Positions 32,425 to 44,094 of a DNA stretch of 64,000 nucleotides are shown here, in pieces. The DNA comes from Simmondsia chinensis (lineage: Eukaryota > Streptophyta > Magnoliopsida > Caryophyllales > Simmondsiaceae), in contig JAGTTD010000020.1 in the NCBI GenBank assembly GCA_018398585.1, positions 23,656,350-23,720,349 on the forward strand, read 5' to 3'. How positions within the stretch are numbered: position 1 is the stretch's first letter; the number at the start of each line of letters is the position of its first letter. The position numbers and the translations under genes are program-made. Under the pieces are notes generated by a model. The model was not told where the DNA came from, did no database searches, and saw only the letters and a program-made list of their open reading frames with translations.

Positions 32425-33500
32425 TCTCGATAATTAGCAAGATTAAACTCACGATATAAAAGTCGGGATCTTAAATAAGAGACCCAAAATATACACACAC
32501 AATATAGAAAAGAAAAAATAACGAGTAGTCCTGCAAAAATAAGAAAGACAAGCCCACCGTTTCCAGAAGGGTTGGCAAAATCTGACCCGACATAATAACA
32601 GGACACGAACACGACATGAAGATAGCGGGTTTGGGTCGGGGGTTTTGAAGCCGGGTTGAATTTGGATTGACCCATTTAACCCATTTAGGTAATTGGGTTG
32701 AATTTGGGTTTGACCCGTGTAATTCATTTTTGATACGATTGACCCATTTATATAGTTATGTTAGGTATTCAAGTAATACATTATTATTATTATATATATA
32801 TATATATATATATTTTGAGTTAAGATAATTTAAACTATATTTAGTAATATTAAATTGATGGTTTATTTTAATAGTTATAAATATAACAAATATTTATTAG
32901 TATTATGAACCATAAAGTGTATTATTAACATTTTTGTAAATTGAAAAACTAGTATTCAATGAAAAAAAGTCACTGATATAATTAAATGGGTAACCCTCCC
33001 GTTACTCGTTTAATAATTAGGTTGGGTAAGAGTTGAGAGTTCCTAACCCGTTTAATAAACGGGTCGGGTTCGAGCTGACTCTGTTCTTAAGACCCCTCGC
33101 ACAGCACGACCACGAACACGACACGGCATGACACATTGGCCACCCCTATCCAGAACCACTCCCAAAACAGCCAAAAAATAATACAAATTGAGCAAAAGAA
33201 AAATACACCAAAAGAAAAATTACCTCCTATCTCGTAGCATCAGATTCCAAAGAAAAAACAGTCCAAAAGTAACTCGAGACACACCAAGAAAGCCCCACCA
33301 CCAAAGGCCAACGCTCAGAAGCAGGACAACAGCCAAACTACGAAAAACTGAAATGAAACAGAGAGAATCTCCAAGTAGGCACCAACCAAGTAGCCAAAAT
33401 TAAGCAATGCAGACAACCTGGACACGATCTACTCATCCTCCTCAGGAATCAAGTCGCTAAGTAACTCTGGAGGCAGGTGTCTTGCTTTCTTTTCACACTT
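32425..33500 (-). mobile_element. LINE 3' end, split by a hAT element
   Basis: The minus strand ends 'gctaattatcgagaaaaaca', the same closing motif as other LINE tails here. Upstream, a short frame ('LPPELLSDLIPEEDE*') may be the last coding residues. A long flanking similarity ('tttttgcatcttttatctag') lies at about 32379 and 33660. Confidence 0.4.
32569..33147. mobile_element. Non-autonomous hAT element ('gacccgt/acgggtc' family)
   Basis: Flanks TTCCAGAA (32561-32568) and ATCCAGAA (33148-33155). Left end GGGTTGGCAAAATCTGACCC; right end reverse complement TAGGGGTGGCCAATGTGTC. It interrupts the LINE tail. No transposase. Confidence 0.65.
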
Positions 33501-33737
33501 TTTTCTAACTCTTCTATTCTTCATAGCGTTTAGCTATCTATTTATTTTTACATAAAATTTATCACTTAAATATCTTTAACAAAAATAAAACGACTTACAA
33601 TAAAAAAAATTAAATTTTAATATAAACTACCTTTATATTACCGATATCATCTCTCTCTCTTTTTGCATCTTTTATCTAGATTCTTTTTGGTCCCCTTTTT
33701 TGTTTTTTCTCACCCTATTCTAGACCTCCTATTTATT

Positions 33738-34202
33738 TTTAGAATTATTTAGCAAAATAATACATTTTGGTTAAAAAATTTAAAACGTAACACATTTGTA
33801 CAATTATTTAGCAAACTAGCACATTTTGTCAGTAAAAGTTATAGACGCCGGTGCAATTGGCGTATAATATTTTAATACGCTGTTTGATTTGGCGTCTGAA
33901 ATACAAATCTCACAGACTTATAGGCACTATTTGAACTGGCATCTAAAAGCTTAATATTTTTGGACTAGTACCGGTGCCTTAAAAATTGCACTTACAGGCG
34001 CTAGTTCAAATGGCGCCTATAAGTCTGTGAAATATGCACTTCAAACGTCAAATCAAACGGTGTATCAAAGGATTATGCACTCATTGCACAGGCGTCTATA
34101 ACTTTTACTGAAAAAATGTGCTAGTTCGCTAAATAATTTTGTAAACATTTCACTTTTCAAATTTTTTTCCAAAATATATTTTTGCTAAATAACTCTAATT
34201 TT
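33738..34202. repeat. Long fold-back (inverted-repeat) element
   Basis: Two arms of about 220 bp (33741-33960 and 33990-34199) are inverted copies: 'gaattatttagcaaaataat' against 'gagttatttagcaaaaatat', 'agtaaaagttatagacgcc' on both. The loop is only about 30 bp. A transcript would form a long hairpin. Confidence 0.7.
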
Positions 34203-35020
34203 TAATGTGAATTTATTACTTAGATATTTTAACATTTTAATATATATAATGAAGTAAGGTTCGAATGTTTAGTTATCTAAGTACCCTATGTTATGTGATT
34301 ATTGTTTGGAAGAATTTCACCAGTTTTATATAAAAAATGCTAATATAGTATATGTTTACGATAATATACATAAGATATATGAATATTTTCAACAAAAATA
34401 AAGCGACTTACGATAAAAAAGGGTAAATTATATATTAGTACCCTAAGATTTAATGTATTAATTTTTTTTAGTCTACAAACTTTGTAAATAATTTTATAGT
34501 CCAAAAAGTTATGTGTATTTAATAAAATAATCTAAACAACGGTATAAAAGAATGAAAGCAAGGCCAGTTTTACACCCTTACACATCGCTAGTTGGATTAT
34601 TTATTAAATATATGTAACTTTTTGGACTAAAAATTATTTCACAAAGTTTATGGACTAAAAAATTAAAGGATCGAACCTTGTGATACTAATACGTAATATA
34701 CCCTAAAAATAAATTTGATGTAAACGACCTTTGTATTACCGATATCATGTGTAATATGAACACTTTTGGCAAAAAAAAAAAAAATCTAATTCTAATAAAG
34801 ATACTTACATATTGTCAAAATGATCTTCCACTTTGGCATTTTAAAAATCAGTCAAATTTTGCCAATAAGAGTACGTAACTGATAAATTTTTTTTAAACCT
34901 TATAGTACCTTTTTTTTTTTTTTTGATAAATTGCGACAAAATAACCTTACAGTACCTAAGTAACAAAACTTTTAAACTTCAGATTACCCTATTATACATA
35001 CTAAAAGTTCAGGGTACCTA
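34200..35020. repeat. AT-rich MITE ('ttatcacttag' family), split
   Basis: The text of the 8262-8775 family runs either side of an inserted 'gggtaaattatatattagta' MITE (34428-34705). Confidence 0.45.
34428..34705. mobile_element. Palindromic MITE ('gggtaaattatatattagta' family)
   Basis: Left end GGGTAAATTATATATTAGTA; right end reverse complement GGGTATATTACGTATTAGTA. Related copies at about 44095-44750 and 63012-63948, both interrupted by other elements. Confidence 0.6.
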
Positions 35021-35024
35021 TTGG

Positions 35025-35545
35025 TAGGGGTGAGCGACCGGACCGAACCGGCCATTTCGGTCAAGAATTGGACCAGACCGACCATATATCAGTCCAGTCT
35101 TCAGTCCTAGTATATGGGCTTAATCAGTCTTCGGTCCAGTCCGATTTGGTTCAAAATCAGAAAACCCAAAGACCGAACCAAAGACTGATCAATATCAATT
35201 ATGCATTAAATATTTTAGGTAAATAATTTTAATATATAATGTATGTATCTAAAAATATTAAATCTTGAAAAATTAAATATTTATTTTTTACTATTTTATA
35301 ATTATATAAATATCTCATATAATTAACCTTCGATTATATATATATATTGTGTAAATTATACTATTATTGTTATTTTTTAATTTTTAACTTTCGTATGAAA
35401 ACATTTTTCTTCTTATAATTACATTTGTTAGATAAAAATCGATCCGGTTCGAATCGGCCTTAGACCATACTGACCCGGTTTTGATCGTTCTGGTCCTCGG
35501 TTTTATGATTTGATGTCCATCGGTCCTCGATCTGGTCCAACTTTA
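35025..35545. mobile_element. hAT-type non-autonomous element ('gaccgaac' family)
   Basis: Left end TAGGGGTGAGCGACCGGACC is clear. The interior, rich in 'ggtccagtc' and 'gaccgaacc', matches the host element 10597-16417. The right end is worn. Confidence 0.55.
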
Positions 35546-35559
35546 GACATATGTGCACT

Positions 35560-35999
35560 TTTATCTGTATGATAAATGGTTAAATCTCGTGTACTTTAAG
35601 TAATAATTATCTGAAGAAAGTAGCAGCTTAAAGGACGCTAATGGCTATGCATATTCAATGGTCAAGATTACGAATCATTGCCTATATGAGATCCTCTCTT
35701 CTTGAGTCTTTTGACCAATCGAAGAGTCAAAATGGTCAGAACAAAAAGCTACTTTCGATAAACTGCTCGTGTTGAAAATGAATTGGGCCTCATACTACTC
35801 GTTTTAGAGACTCGGTGGATTATCAGGCTATAACTGTTCGGAGTAAGTAGCGCAACGATGTCAGTTCATAGCGCCCTTAAATTTTCATATTCGTTGTCGC
35901 TGATGTTTTATTGTTGCTTGCGTACTTGCATGTCCGACACTGTTGCATTTAACTTAACTTTTGTCTTGATTTTATAAATGTTGTTCCATTTTTGTTTTT
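35560..35999. other. No gene recognised
   Basis: One of the few stretches here with no repeat that I can match. No motif-bearing frame seen. Confidence 0.25.
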
Positions 36000-36137
36000 A
36001 GGGTTGTGGGCCCTTGGAAATAGCTTCCCTTTAGGGTATGATCCTGTAAGAGTAAGACTGTGTACATTTTACCCCTCCCTTGACCCTGGCTTGGCGGGAG
36101 CCTTTCAGGCACTAGGTTTGTTGTTTTTGTTGTTGTA
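36000..36137 (+). mobile_element. 5S-headed SINE family, subfamily B, 3' part
   Basis: 'gcccttggaaatagcttccc' through 'caggcactaggtttgttg' with a TTG-rich tail. The head is missing. Confidence 0.55.
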
Positions 36138-36965
36138 TAAATTATAAAGTTGAGTACGAAAGCAAAAAAAGCAACATTTTCAGTGCCACAAGAGCTCCCG
36201 CCTAAGCAGGGTCGGAGGGGGAGATGGATGTACGCAGCTTTCCCCCTTTAGGGTGCTACTTTGAAGAGAGGTTGTTTCCGAGAACCCCTAACCTAAGGGG
36301 TGCAACACAAGGACTTCCTAAGAGGTCACCCATCTTGATACTACTCTCGTTCAATTATGCTTAACTTCGGAGTTCTAATGGGATCCGGTACTTGCATGTT
36401 GATACCCTCTTAGGTTATCAAGTTGAGTATGAATAGCTCGATAAGCTTTTATACTAGTCAAGTACAAACAGGCGATGCTCAATTGATGAACATTCAGTGT
36501 GGTTTAATAAGCGTTTGTTCAGAGTTCATTGAGGGCTTGACCACACTGTGAAAAAAACTGTTGTTTGTAGAAGCACTTTTTGTAACAGCTCTACTTGTGA
36601 AACGTACTTTAAATCGGGTATTTTCGTATGGAAAAATTTTAGTTTTTGTTTGAAATTCAATTTAAAGGAAAAATACTATTTTTCTGTTTTTACTTAGAAG
36701 CGAAAAAACGACTTTTATCCCTATTTAAAATATACTTATCTTTTCAAGTCAAACACTTTAAAAAAAATATTTTTTCGGGAAAAGAAATTTTGCCAAATAG
36801 GCTTTTATTAGAAATTTGTTAAAACAAAGGTCTTGTCAAATTAAGTTCAATTGAAAGTATGAAAGCTCGATAAAGGCTTGGCTTGCACTCGATCGTTAAA
36901 GTTTATTGAACTCAAGGTCAAATAAGGGGATACTTGACTCAACTCGGTTTGTCTATACCTCTAAT
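36130..36965. mobile_element. GCTCGG-family hAT element carrying a SINE and a MITE
   Basis: Pieces at 36130-36160, 36420-36550 and 36813-36965 belong together. The right end (reverse complement TAGAGGTATAGACAAACCG) is a worn family terminus. The SINE 36161-36419 and a GCACTTTTT-family MITE (36552-36812) are inserted. Confidence 0.45.
36161..36419 (-). mobile_element. 5S-headed SINE, subfamily A, full length
   Basis: A 14-bp duplication with one mismatch (36147-36160 AAGTTGAGTACGAA; 36420-36433 AAGTTGAGTATGAA). Minus strand: head 'aagagggtatcaacatgcaa', 5S region, A-type body and tail 'ctgaaaatgttgctttttt'. Confidence 0.87.
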
Positions 36966-36984
36966 CGTAACAGTTTGGGCAAAA

Positions 36985-37490
36985 GGCAATCCCACACGAA
37001 TCCCCGAGGAGGAACGACCTAAGACTAGCCATAGGCCCTTGGAAATCTGATGCGGAACGAAAATGTGAAACTCGATATTGACGTGTAAGATCCAAGTAAT
37101 TTGAAATCCACTGAAATTGAGAGAGAAAATCCGAGTGTTTTTATTTATTAAATTATGGAATGAGCAAACAAAAACACGTCTAGAGGCGGAATTTGGAAAA
37201 GGCATGTGGGGTTAATGGCATAGCGACTGCCTTTGTATAGTTCGGTAAAAGCTTCGTTTTGACATGGAATGGGCGCATAACGCCTTACAAGTTATAGCTG
37301 TTCTAAGTTGCAAACGCATATCGACTTTTCCAAGCTGCTCGTTTGGGTTTCTGGCAGTCCCTTACGAATCAAAAGTTATGGCTGTTTTAAGTTGCAAGCG
37401 CGGGTCAACTTTTCCAACCGGCCCATTCGGGTTTCTGGCAGTCCAAGTACTCCATAAATTCTTCAATTACTCGTTATATCTAGAAAAATA
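36985..37490. repeat. LTR-like repeat
   Basis: Matches 41844-42518: 'tgatgcggaacgaaaatgtg', 'gggtttctggcagtccaagt' and 'ttcttcaattactcgtta'. An internal stretch 'gggtttctggcagtcc' occurs twice about 100 bp apart. Confidence 0.45.
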
Positions 37491-37565
37491 ATCCATCTTT
37501 AAAACATAGTTGGCAAGGCGATCAAAGCACTAATCTACGTTATCTAAACCATGTAATTATACGGG

Positions 37566-37850
37566 TTATATGCTCAACAGATCCATGTACTCTTTTTACT
37601 GTGTCAATTTAATACCTGTACAATTTACACTGTATCAAATCAGTCACAAAGTAAAATCGATGTTAAATCTGTGACGAAATTTTAATGCCAGGTCACGAGT
37701 AGGTTTGTATTGAATTACCTGCATCTAACACGATTATCCCATTAAAGATTAAATCGTTAACTTAACTTCTATTTACCTATATCGGACTAAAGTATCACAA
37801 TATAAATAATACGTTTTGATACATAGCCGTTGAAGACTTAAAGTACATAA
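37566..37850. mobile_element. Mutator-type MITE, worn
   Basis: Shares 'actgtgtcaatttaatacct' and the inverse at the right. Ends eroded. Confidence 0.45.
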
Positions 37851-37852
37851 TT

Positions 37853-38040
37853 TTTTTGCTAACAAGGAACTTGGTTATTCGGTCAAACCCGACTCATGTG
37901 GCCACCCACAAACCACATGAGCCAATTAAGTAAGGGATTTCTCAAGGAGAAGTTCAAATGGGGAATCGAACTCAAGACATTTTGATTTAAAACAATATTA
38001 GATCTTCTCACTTGTCTCTTACTACTGAGATAAAACAACA
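37853..38040 (-). mobile_element. tRNA-derived poly(A) SINE
   Basis: On the minus strand: B box 'gagttcgattcccc' behind a tRNA-like head, body 'aacttctccttgag' and 'ccaagttccttgttagca', then an A run. Same family as 39168-39330, 40398-40560 and 44341-44515. Confidence 0.6.
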
Positions 38041-38142
38041 GCGACAACAATCTCTGTGCCTCAAGAGCTCCCACATATGCAAAGTTCGGGGGGGTGTTAC
38101 CTTAAAGAGGCGCTATATCCAAGGACTCCCAACCTGAGAAGA
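38040..38142 (-). mobile_element. 5S-headed SINE family, 3' fragment
   Basis: 'caatctctgtgcctcaagag' and 'ctcccacatatgcaaag' with a deleted middle. No 5S head. Confidence 0.5.
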
Positions 38143-38384
38143 ATAAAAGTATAGAGGCATCTAGACATAATAGCATAAAAGCAAAAAAGAAACAACGGCA
38201 TAGAGTAAGCAAATAGAAAGCATAAAGCAGCTATAGGCAATAAAACAGCTCACGTCCATATCAACTAAATCAGACAAGCAGACATACAAGCCTAGATGCA
38301 ATAGTTTTAGCTACATCGGTTACCTCTATGCTACCCCTATCTATGATCATCTACTCATGTAGGTTTAGGTGGGCGAGGTTATGT

Positions 38385-38566
38385 TCTGGTCTCCTCTTAT
38401 CTTTGTGTTTTTTTCCTGGTATTGTTGTTTTGGTGCTTGTTATTTTTTCCTGTTTGTTCTGGTCTTTTTTCTGTACTCACTGCCGTTTACGTGGTAGCTA
38501 AGGACTCGTCTAGTCGAGTTGCCTCTATGTTCTACGCCTATGCCGATAATTATTGAAAAAAATTAG
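38385..38566 (+). mobile_element. LINE 3' end
   Basis: T/G-rich text ending 'cgataattattgaaaaaaat', parallel to 22560-22852. Confidence 0.4.
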
Positions 38567-38569
38567 CTA

Positions 38570-39160
38570 AATCAGGTACCTCTATGCTACCGCTATCTAT
38601 GATCATCTCCTCATGTAGGTTTTCATATATCTTCTTTGGCCTGCCTCTCCCTCTCCTATCAGGCGTTAGTATGAAGTTATTCTTCTCTCTTGACGGGGGT
38701 AGTGGTCGGTCTCCTCCTAACAGAAACTTTTAACGTAAATAACAGTAATACAATTATAATTATAGTTACATAATGTATAGAAATAATGAATGAATGTAAT
38801 ATAAGGCAAGTTGGGGCATGCGTAGGAAAAGTTAACAGTGCACGCATGACAACCAATCAGCTCTCTCATTTTCTTTGTTGGTCGCCATACGGACACATCC
38901 CCCTACATCTTTGCCCGCAATTTTGCACCTTTTTTTTTCCGATAGTTAGCAACAAAGTCGTAACATACAATAGGTATTTCGTATAAACGAGACCCGAGTC
39001 AATCCGGATAAAAGCGAGGATCAAAACAGAGATAAGAAACAGTACAAAAGATCAAGGAAACGGAATTACATAACAAATACAAGCAAAAATCAATTGACGC
39101 TACATGGATAAGATGGATTAGGAATATAGGAATGAGCCAATGTACTGGAGCCGGGAATGA
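38570..39160. other. No gene recognised
   Basis: Contains a worn repeat of the 38330-38400 text ('ctatgctacc', 'tatctatgatcatct') and otherwise nothing assignable. Confidence 0.25.
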
Positions 39161-39167
39161 CGTTTTT

Positions 39168-39330
39168 TCTTTTTTTTGGTAACGAGGGATTGGGTTGCTC
39201 CAGCTAACCCCGGCCCATGAGAAGGCCCGCAATCCCAATGAGTAAGTAAGTTATGAGTATACTCTCGGCAATAATCGAACTCCTGACCCCTGGGGGATGA
39301 CTGCATAGGTAGGAGACGCCACCTATTGAA
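39168..39330 (-). mobile_element. tRNA-derived poly(A) SINE
   Basis: Minus strand: 'gagttcgattattgccgaga' B-box region, 'acttactcattgggattgcg', 'tccctcgttaccaaaaaaaa'. Confidence 0.6.
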
Positions 39331-39599
39331 ACGCCCTCATGATGACCGCTGGGAATGAGGTTGCCAGGGAATTAGGCTGACCAATACCATAATCAATTAG
39401 TGCAATATGTTCAAGGACAATTGATTGATCACCGTGGAAATTTAGTCCGAGCTTCCATGCATGCTCTGCTGCAAAAAGCTTATCAACATCTTTAGCACAT
39501 TCGCCCTTCTTCGCCAACTTCTTTTTTTCTTACCAGAGGTCTTGACCGATCTCTTTGCGGTACTCCGGGTGACATATGTTTACACTTGTTTCGTTTGAG

Positions 39600-39830
39600 T
39601 TCTATCTATTTCTGTCATACAAATGCCTATTGGGTTTAAAGCGTTGATAATATACATTTTCATTTTATACCTTGTGCTTGAATTAGATCAGATAATACTA
39701 AAAGTGAGAGGTGACTGTTGGGATTTAAACTCCAAGCCTCTTGGTTAACGTAACTCTAATACTATGTTAAAGAATTAGAGTGGTCTCAAAATTCCAAGGA
39801 TCTAAACAAGTTCGACCAATGAGCTCTTTT
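39600..39830 (-). mobile_element. Miniature LTR element, worn
   Basis: 'caaatgcctattgggtttaa', 'atttaaactccaagcctctt', 'atgttaaagaattagagtgg' in family order. LTR boundaries lost. Confidence 0.4.
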
Positions 39831-40014
39831 TCAGGCAACAAAGTCTTCGTGTCAATTCTTTTTTAATCGACAACAGCTGAAAGCCATGAAATTGACCATT
39901 CATATCGGATCGAATTACATTCTAAAGTTCAAGTGGTGGATTTTGATGATACCACTTCATATTATAAGATGTACGTATGTACACGGTTGCGGATGTTGAT
40001 CTATATTTTGAGAT

Positions 40015-40157
40015 GTGGCCGGAGGTAGATCTTGATTTTTTTTATTTTTGTCTTGATTTCTACCCACCCGTGTGTAGTCTCGGGTTCCGCCTTCATGGAA
40101 CGTTGGAGTTTGAATCCCGATTTTTTCACTAGTTATTGGAAAAAAAAAAAAAAAAAC
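40015..40157 (+). mobile_element. LINE 3' end
   Basis: Ends 'cactagttattggaaaaaaa', the LINE-tail motif described for 22560-22852. Confidence 0.35.
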
Positions 40158-40397
40158 GTTAGTTACTAAAAAAGGTTCTGCAGGTGGATGTGTGCCCTTG
40201 CTTCTTTCCCGTGGAAGTATAATTTTTCAGTTAACAAAATCCAATATGTACTTTTGACATTCGGGAATGTTTCATGTGTAGAAACTCGAAGAAATCCAAC
40301 CTTTTTATAGATCATTTTGCAAAGCTAAGAGTCACGAGGCTCAACCCTTTTTAACGCTGACTGTGATACTTGTTTTTCATTATAAATACATTGGATT

Positions 40398-40560
40398 TTT
40401 TTTTTTTTTGATAACGAGGAGCCTGGGTTTCCTCAGTAAACCCTGGCTCATGAGGAAGCCCACAATCCTTATGAGCAAGTAAGGCGAGACACTCTCCCTA
40501 GCGAGAATCAAACTCTCAATCCCTGTGCGATGACTCGCGGGTAAGGAGACGCAATGAGGA
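40398..40560 (-). mobile_element. tRNA-derived poly(A) SINE, well preserved
   Basis: Minus strand: 'cgcgagtcatcgcacaggga', B box 'gagtttgattctc', 'cgccttacttgctcataagg', 'ggctcctcgttatcaaaaaa'. Best copy of its family here. Confidence 0.65.
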
Positions 40561-40751
40561 TTCTCTATATATGTATCAAAAACAACTTGCTTTACATCCT
40601 CGAAATCTGAAACCGATCTTACATTTAGAGATTGTATCGCAATTATCAGTAAATAAATAATTTTTAGGATAAATTGAAATTTTTTTTCCCTAATTTGTTT
40701 CCCAATAAGGCAACATATATCATGTGATCCCGGTAGACATAATTAATAGGG

Positions 40752-41281
40752 AAATTATCACTTAGATACTCTAAGGTTTGAGCATTTATCACTTAAGTAC
40801 TCTAACGTTTCAATATATATAATGCGGTATGTTGAGGTTTGAATATTTTATCACTTATGTACCCTATGACATAATTTGATGAATTTTTATAAAAATTTAA
40901 TCAATTTATATAAAACATGTTTATATAATACATAAATATGGTAATATATATAAGTCGTGCCAATATTTTCATCAAAAATTCAGTGAATTACGATAAAATA
41001 TTCACCTTGGTGTAGACCACCTAAATATTGCTATAATTATATGTCATTTTCGCATTTTTTGACAAAAAGTCATCAAATTTTAATGAAAATATTTTTTATT
41101 TTAGCATTTTCTAATGAAAATCTATTGAATCTTTGACTAAAGGGTACTAGACGGATAAAATTATAAATCTTCAAGATACCTAAGTGATAAAATGTCTAAA
41201 ACTCAAGGTCTCTCAATGTACATATTGAAATGTTAAAATACTTAAGTGATAAATGCTCAAACTTCAGGATACTTAAAAGAT
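40752..41281. repeat. AT-rich MITE ('ttatcacttag' family), near complete
   Basis: Starts 'aaattatcacttagatactc'; ends 'caaacttcaggatacttaaa'. The inverted ends are readable. Confidence 0.6.
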
Positions 41282-41515
41282 ACAACAACAACAACAGACC
41301 CAGTGTCTTAAGGGCTCCCGGGGTCTGGTAGAGGTGAATGTACGCAGCCTTACCCCTTCAGGGTGTAACCCTGCCGAGAGGCTGTTTTCGAGGATCCCCA
41401 ACCTTATACAGTTGGCAACACGAGAACTTTTCAGGAGGTCACCCATCTCGCCCAAGCACGCTTAACTTTGGAGTTCTGATGGAATTCGGTGCCTTAGTGT
41501 TCGATAAATGAACCC
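41282..41515 (-). mobile_element. 5S-headed SINE, subfamily B
   Basis: Minus strand: head 'ggttcatttatcgaacacta', 5S region with a short deletion between A and C boxes, B-type body 'ttgccaactgtataaggttg', tail '(c)actgggtctgttgttgtt'. Confidence 0.8.
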
Positions 41516-41843
41516 GAATTAATAAAAAAAAGGAAAGAAACAAGTAGTGCCTAGAAAAATAGTTGATACTTGATGCATTTTCAAACATCAAAGATTTGGT
41601 GTGGCCCCTCACTTTTACTTTGTCCCTTTCCATTCAAATACACTTCTTGATGATACTTGCTTCCTTGTCTCTCTCTCTCTCTTGGTCAAACCCCGAGTAA
41701 AATAAAAATATCCCAAAATACAGATCAATCCCCGTTAAAATAGATAGTATGAGACGATTTAAGCAGCTTATGCCCATTTGTGACACCGGGTATACCTGTG
41801 TTCCAACTTCCAACATCAAAAAACAATGAATAGTCACAGGTTA

Positions 41844-42518
41844 TGGTGCGGAACGGAAATGAAAAATATTGATAGAATGCGTCGAAATCGAAAGATAAAC
41901 TTGGAATGCATTGCGAAGAAGAGGAAAACTACGGTTTGTGTAAAATTGGAGAATGAAGATTACAGTTAGGAAAAAGCTAAAAGGCACGAGTAATATGGCA
42001 CGAAAAGAGCACAAGTGGGGATTCGAAACCCAGTCCTCCCTATGTACGGCACTTCCAACCACCATCTGTAGTAAATAAATTTTTTTGTGATGATGTCACC
42101 TCGCGCATTTTCGTGTGCCATTTTCTCGTGACGTATAGAAACATCCTTACAACCAACCATAGCTACTATTTGTAAGCAAACAAAGAGAAACAATAACACG
42201 CAAAATTACAAAAATAACATAAAAAACAAAATTACGAAAATGCCCTTAAGAAATTCGGAAAACATAAAAGAGGCCCGAAAACACGTTTAGAGGCCGAATT
42301 TGGGAGGAAAAATAGGCGACCCCAGAGGCGAATCTCTAGGGTTGCATAATTTAGTCCGATAGCTTTGTTTTGATAGGTTACATGCCTCGTAATTCCCTAT
42401 GGATCAAAAGCCATGACAGTTTGAATTTGGCAGCGCAAGTTAGTGCTTCCGGTCCACCCATTTGAGTTTCTGACGGTCCAGCTGTTGCAGAAACTCTTCT
42501 GCTACTCGTCCTACATCA
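41844..42518. repeat. Solo-LTR-like repeat
   Basis: TG at 41844 and CA at 42517-42518, with flanks GGTTA (41839-41843) and GATTA (42519-42523) matching at 4 of 5. It shares opening 'tgcggaacggaaatgaaaaa' and closing 'actcttctgctactcgtcct' with 36985-37490. No coding capacity, so orientation is unknown. Confidence 0.5.
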
Positions 42519-43084
42519 GATTAGGACGGACCTATTACATCTATCTCGCTACTTTGCATGCTTTCCCAATATGCCGGTGACAGTCCATCTGATTTGTACC
42601 GTAAATTTTCTCGAAAAATGCGAAAAGACAAGGAAATAGAGGGACATAACAACACAGTGGTGGGGGGGAGGGTCACCTTTTTAACGTGCTTTCTCCCGCC
42701 GTCGTGTGCTGCTTCATGCACTACTTCACTTGTACTTCTCTTTCTTCTTTACAAAAACAATTTGTAAAACCGAGTAACGTTATTGTCGGGACAAAAATAT
42801 TAATAACAGAACAGTTTTATCAACGTTATTATTTCTATGCTTTTGTTAATCAACTTACGCTTCTAGAGCAGTTGTGATACAGCGTGTAAAGTGGGATTGC
42901 GGGAACGGGAAGGATTCAACAGCCTAAAAAGTACAAGGGGAAAGATAAAATTTATCATAAAAGATAAATAACATATAACGGATAAACATAAACACCTAAA
43001 AGATAAATATAAAGATTCTAAAATATAAAATAAATCTAATTCCAGTATAAGTCAAACCCTAATTAAAATTCAATCTCTAATATT
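42519..43084. other. No gene assigned
   Basis: A short frame at 42521-42721 (minus) has no motif. AT-rich beyond 42900. Confidence 0.25.
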
Positions 43085-43205
43085 CACCGCGTAACATCCA
43101 TGCCACCTGTATCCCGCCAAGCAAAGCGCCATTATTCTTTGCGTCCTCTTCACGGCTTCAACAACTTGCTCATAAAAACCCGCCAACGCGTATCTGGCGG
43201 CTGCA
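43085..43205 (-). pseudogene. Orphan GC-rich coding-like fragment
   Basis: A 120-bp GC-richer island in AT-rich surroundings. The minus frame reads AARYALAGFYEQVVEAVKRT and '..RIMALCLAGYR' between a possible acceptor (gatgcag|CCGCC) and donor (ATACAG|GTGGC). The opposite strand is also open. I do not recognise it; it may be a captured gene fragment or an isolated exon. Confidence 0.3.
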
Positions 43206-43567
43206 TCAAGTTGATTTTTAACATAATATATTAGAGTCCTATGGACTAAAGAGTCACGAGTTTAAGTCAAAAAATTCCTTCTTTCAAATAATGTGAATGT
43301 TAAAGTATAAAATTATTTACGGGGTTTCATTCGTCAAGTGCTTAATCTTTAAGGCCTCGTTTGGTTGCTAGGATGAGAAATAGAACTTCCTTAGAAAAGC
43401 TAGTTAAAAACGAATGAATTAAAACTTACCTGGGGGACTAGGTAAATTAGAAAAGCTAGCTCAAATCTGTAATTCCTATAAATTTTCACTTCATGAGTTT
43501 ACTTCTTACATATCAAACGAGGCCTAAGATCCTTAATCTCCATGACAATTCATTGTAAGATATTAAT

Positions 43568-43970
43568 TATTTTGGTTGAATGTTATCACTTAAGTATCTT
43601 AAGTAAAACAAGAAGTTATTTTCATACTTAATATACAAAATAATTATAGTAAGATTCGAAAATTTTATCATTTCGGTAAATCTATACCAAAATCAGTTGA
43701 ATTTTTATTAGAATTTTGCGAAATTTTTACGGGAAAAGGTTGACGTAGCATGTAAGGTTCCGACATGTGTTACATCAACATTTTGTTAAAAACTTACTGG
43801 GTTACAGCAGATTTTATTGGATTTCACTGGAAGATACATATATTAATTAGGAAAATCATTTGTCAAGTTAGCATTTTTTGTCTGTTAGAAAACGTGTTTT
43901 AGGTAAGCCTTTTTCTAACAAAAATCCATCATATTCCGACTAAAGTTAACTAAACGATTATATATATATA
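43568..43970. repeat. AT-rich MITE ('ttatcacttag' family)
   Basis: 'gttatcacttaagtatctta' opening; 'ttttctaacaaaaatccatc' near the end. Confidence 0.45.
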
Positions 43971-44094
43971 TATATTAATTTCCTTAAAGAAAAAATTATG
44001 AGGGTAGAAAAATGCAATGTAGTTTTAATTTAAATATAAAAATATTAAGAGATTAATAAACTTCTATTATATCTATTAAATTAGTAAATTAAGT

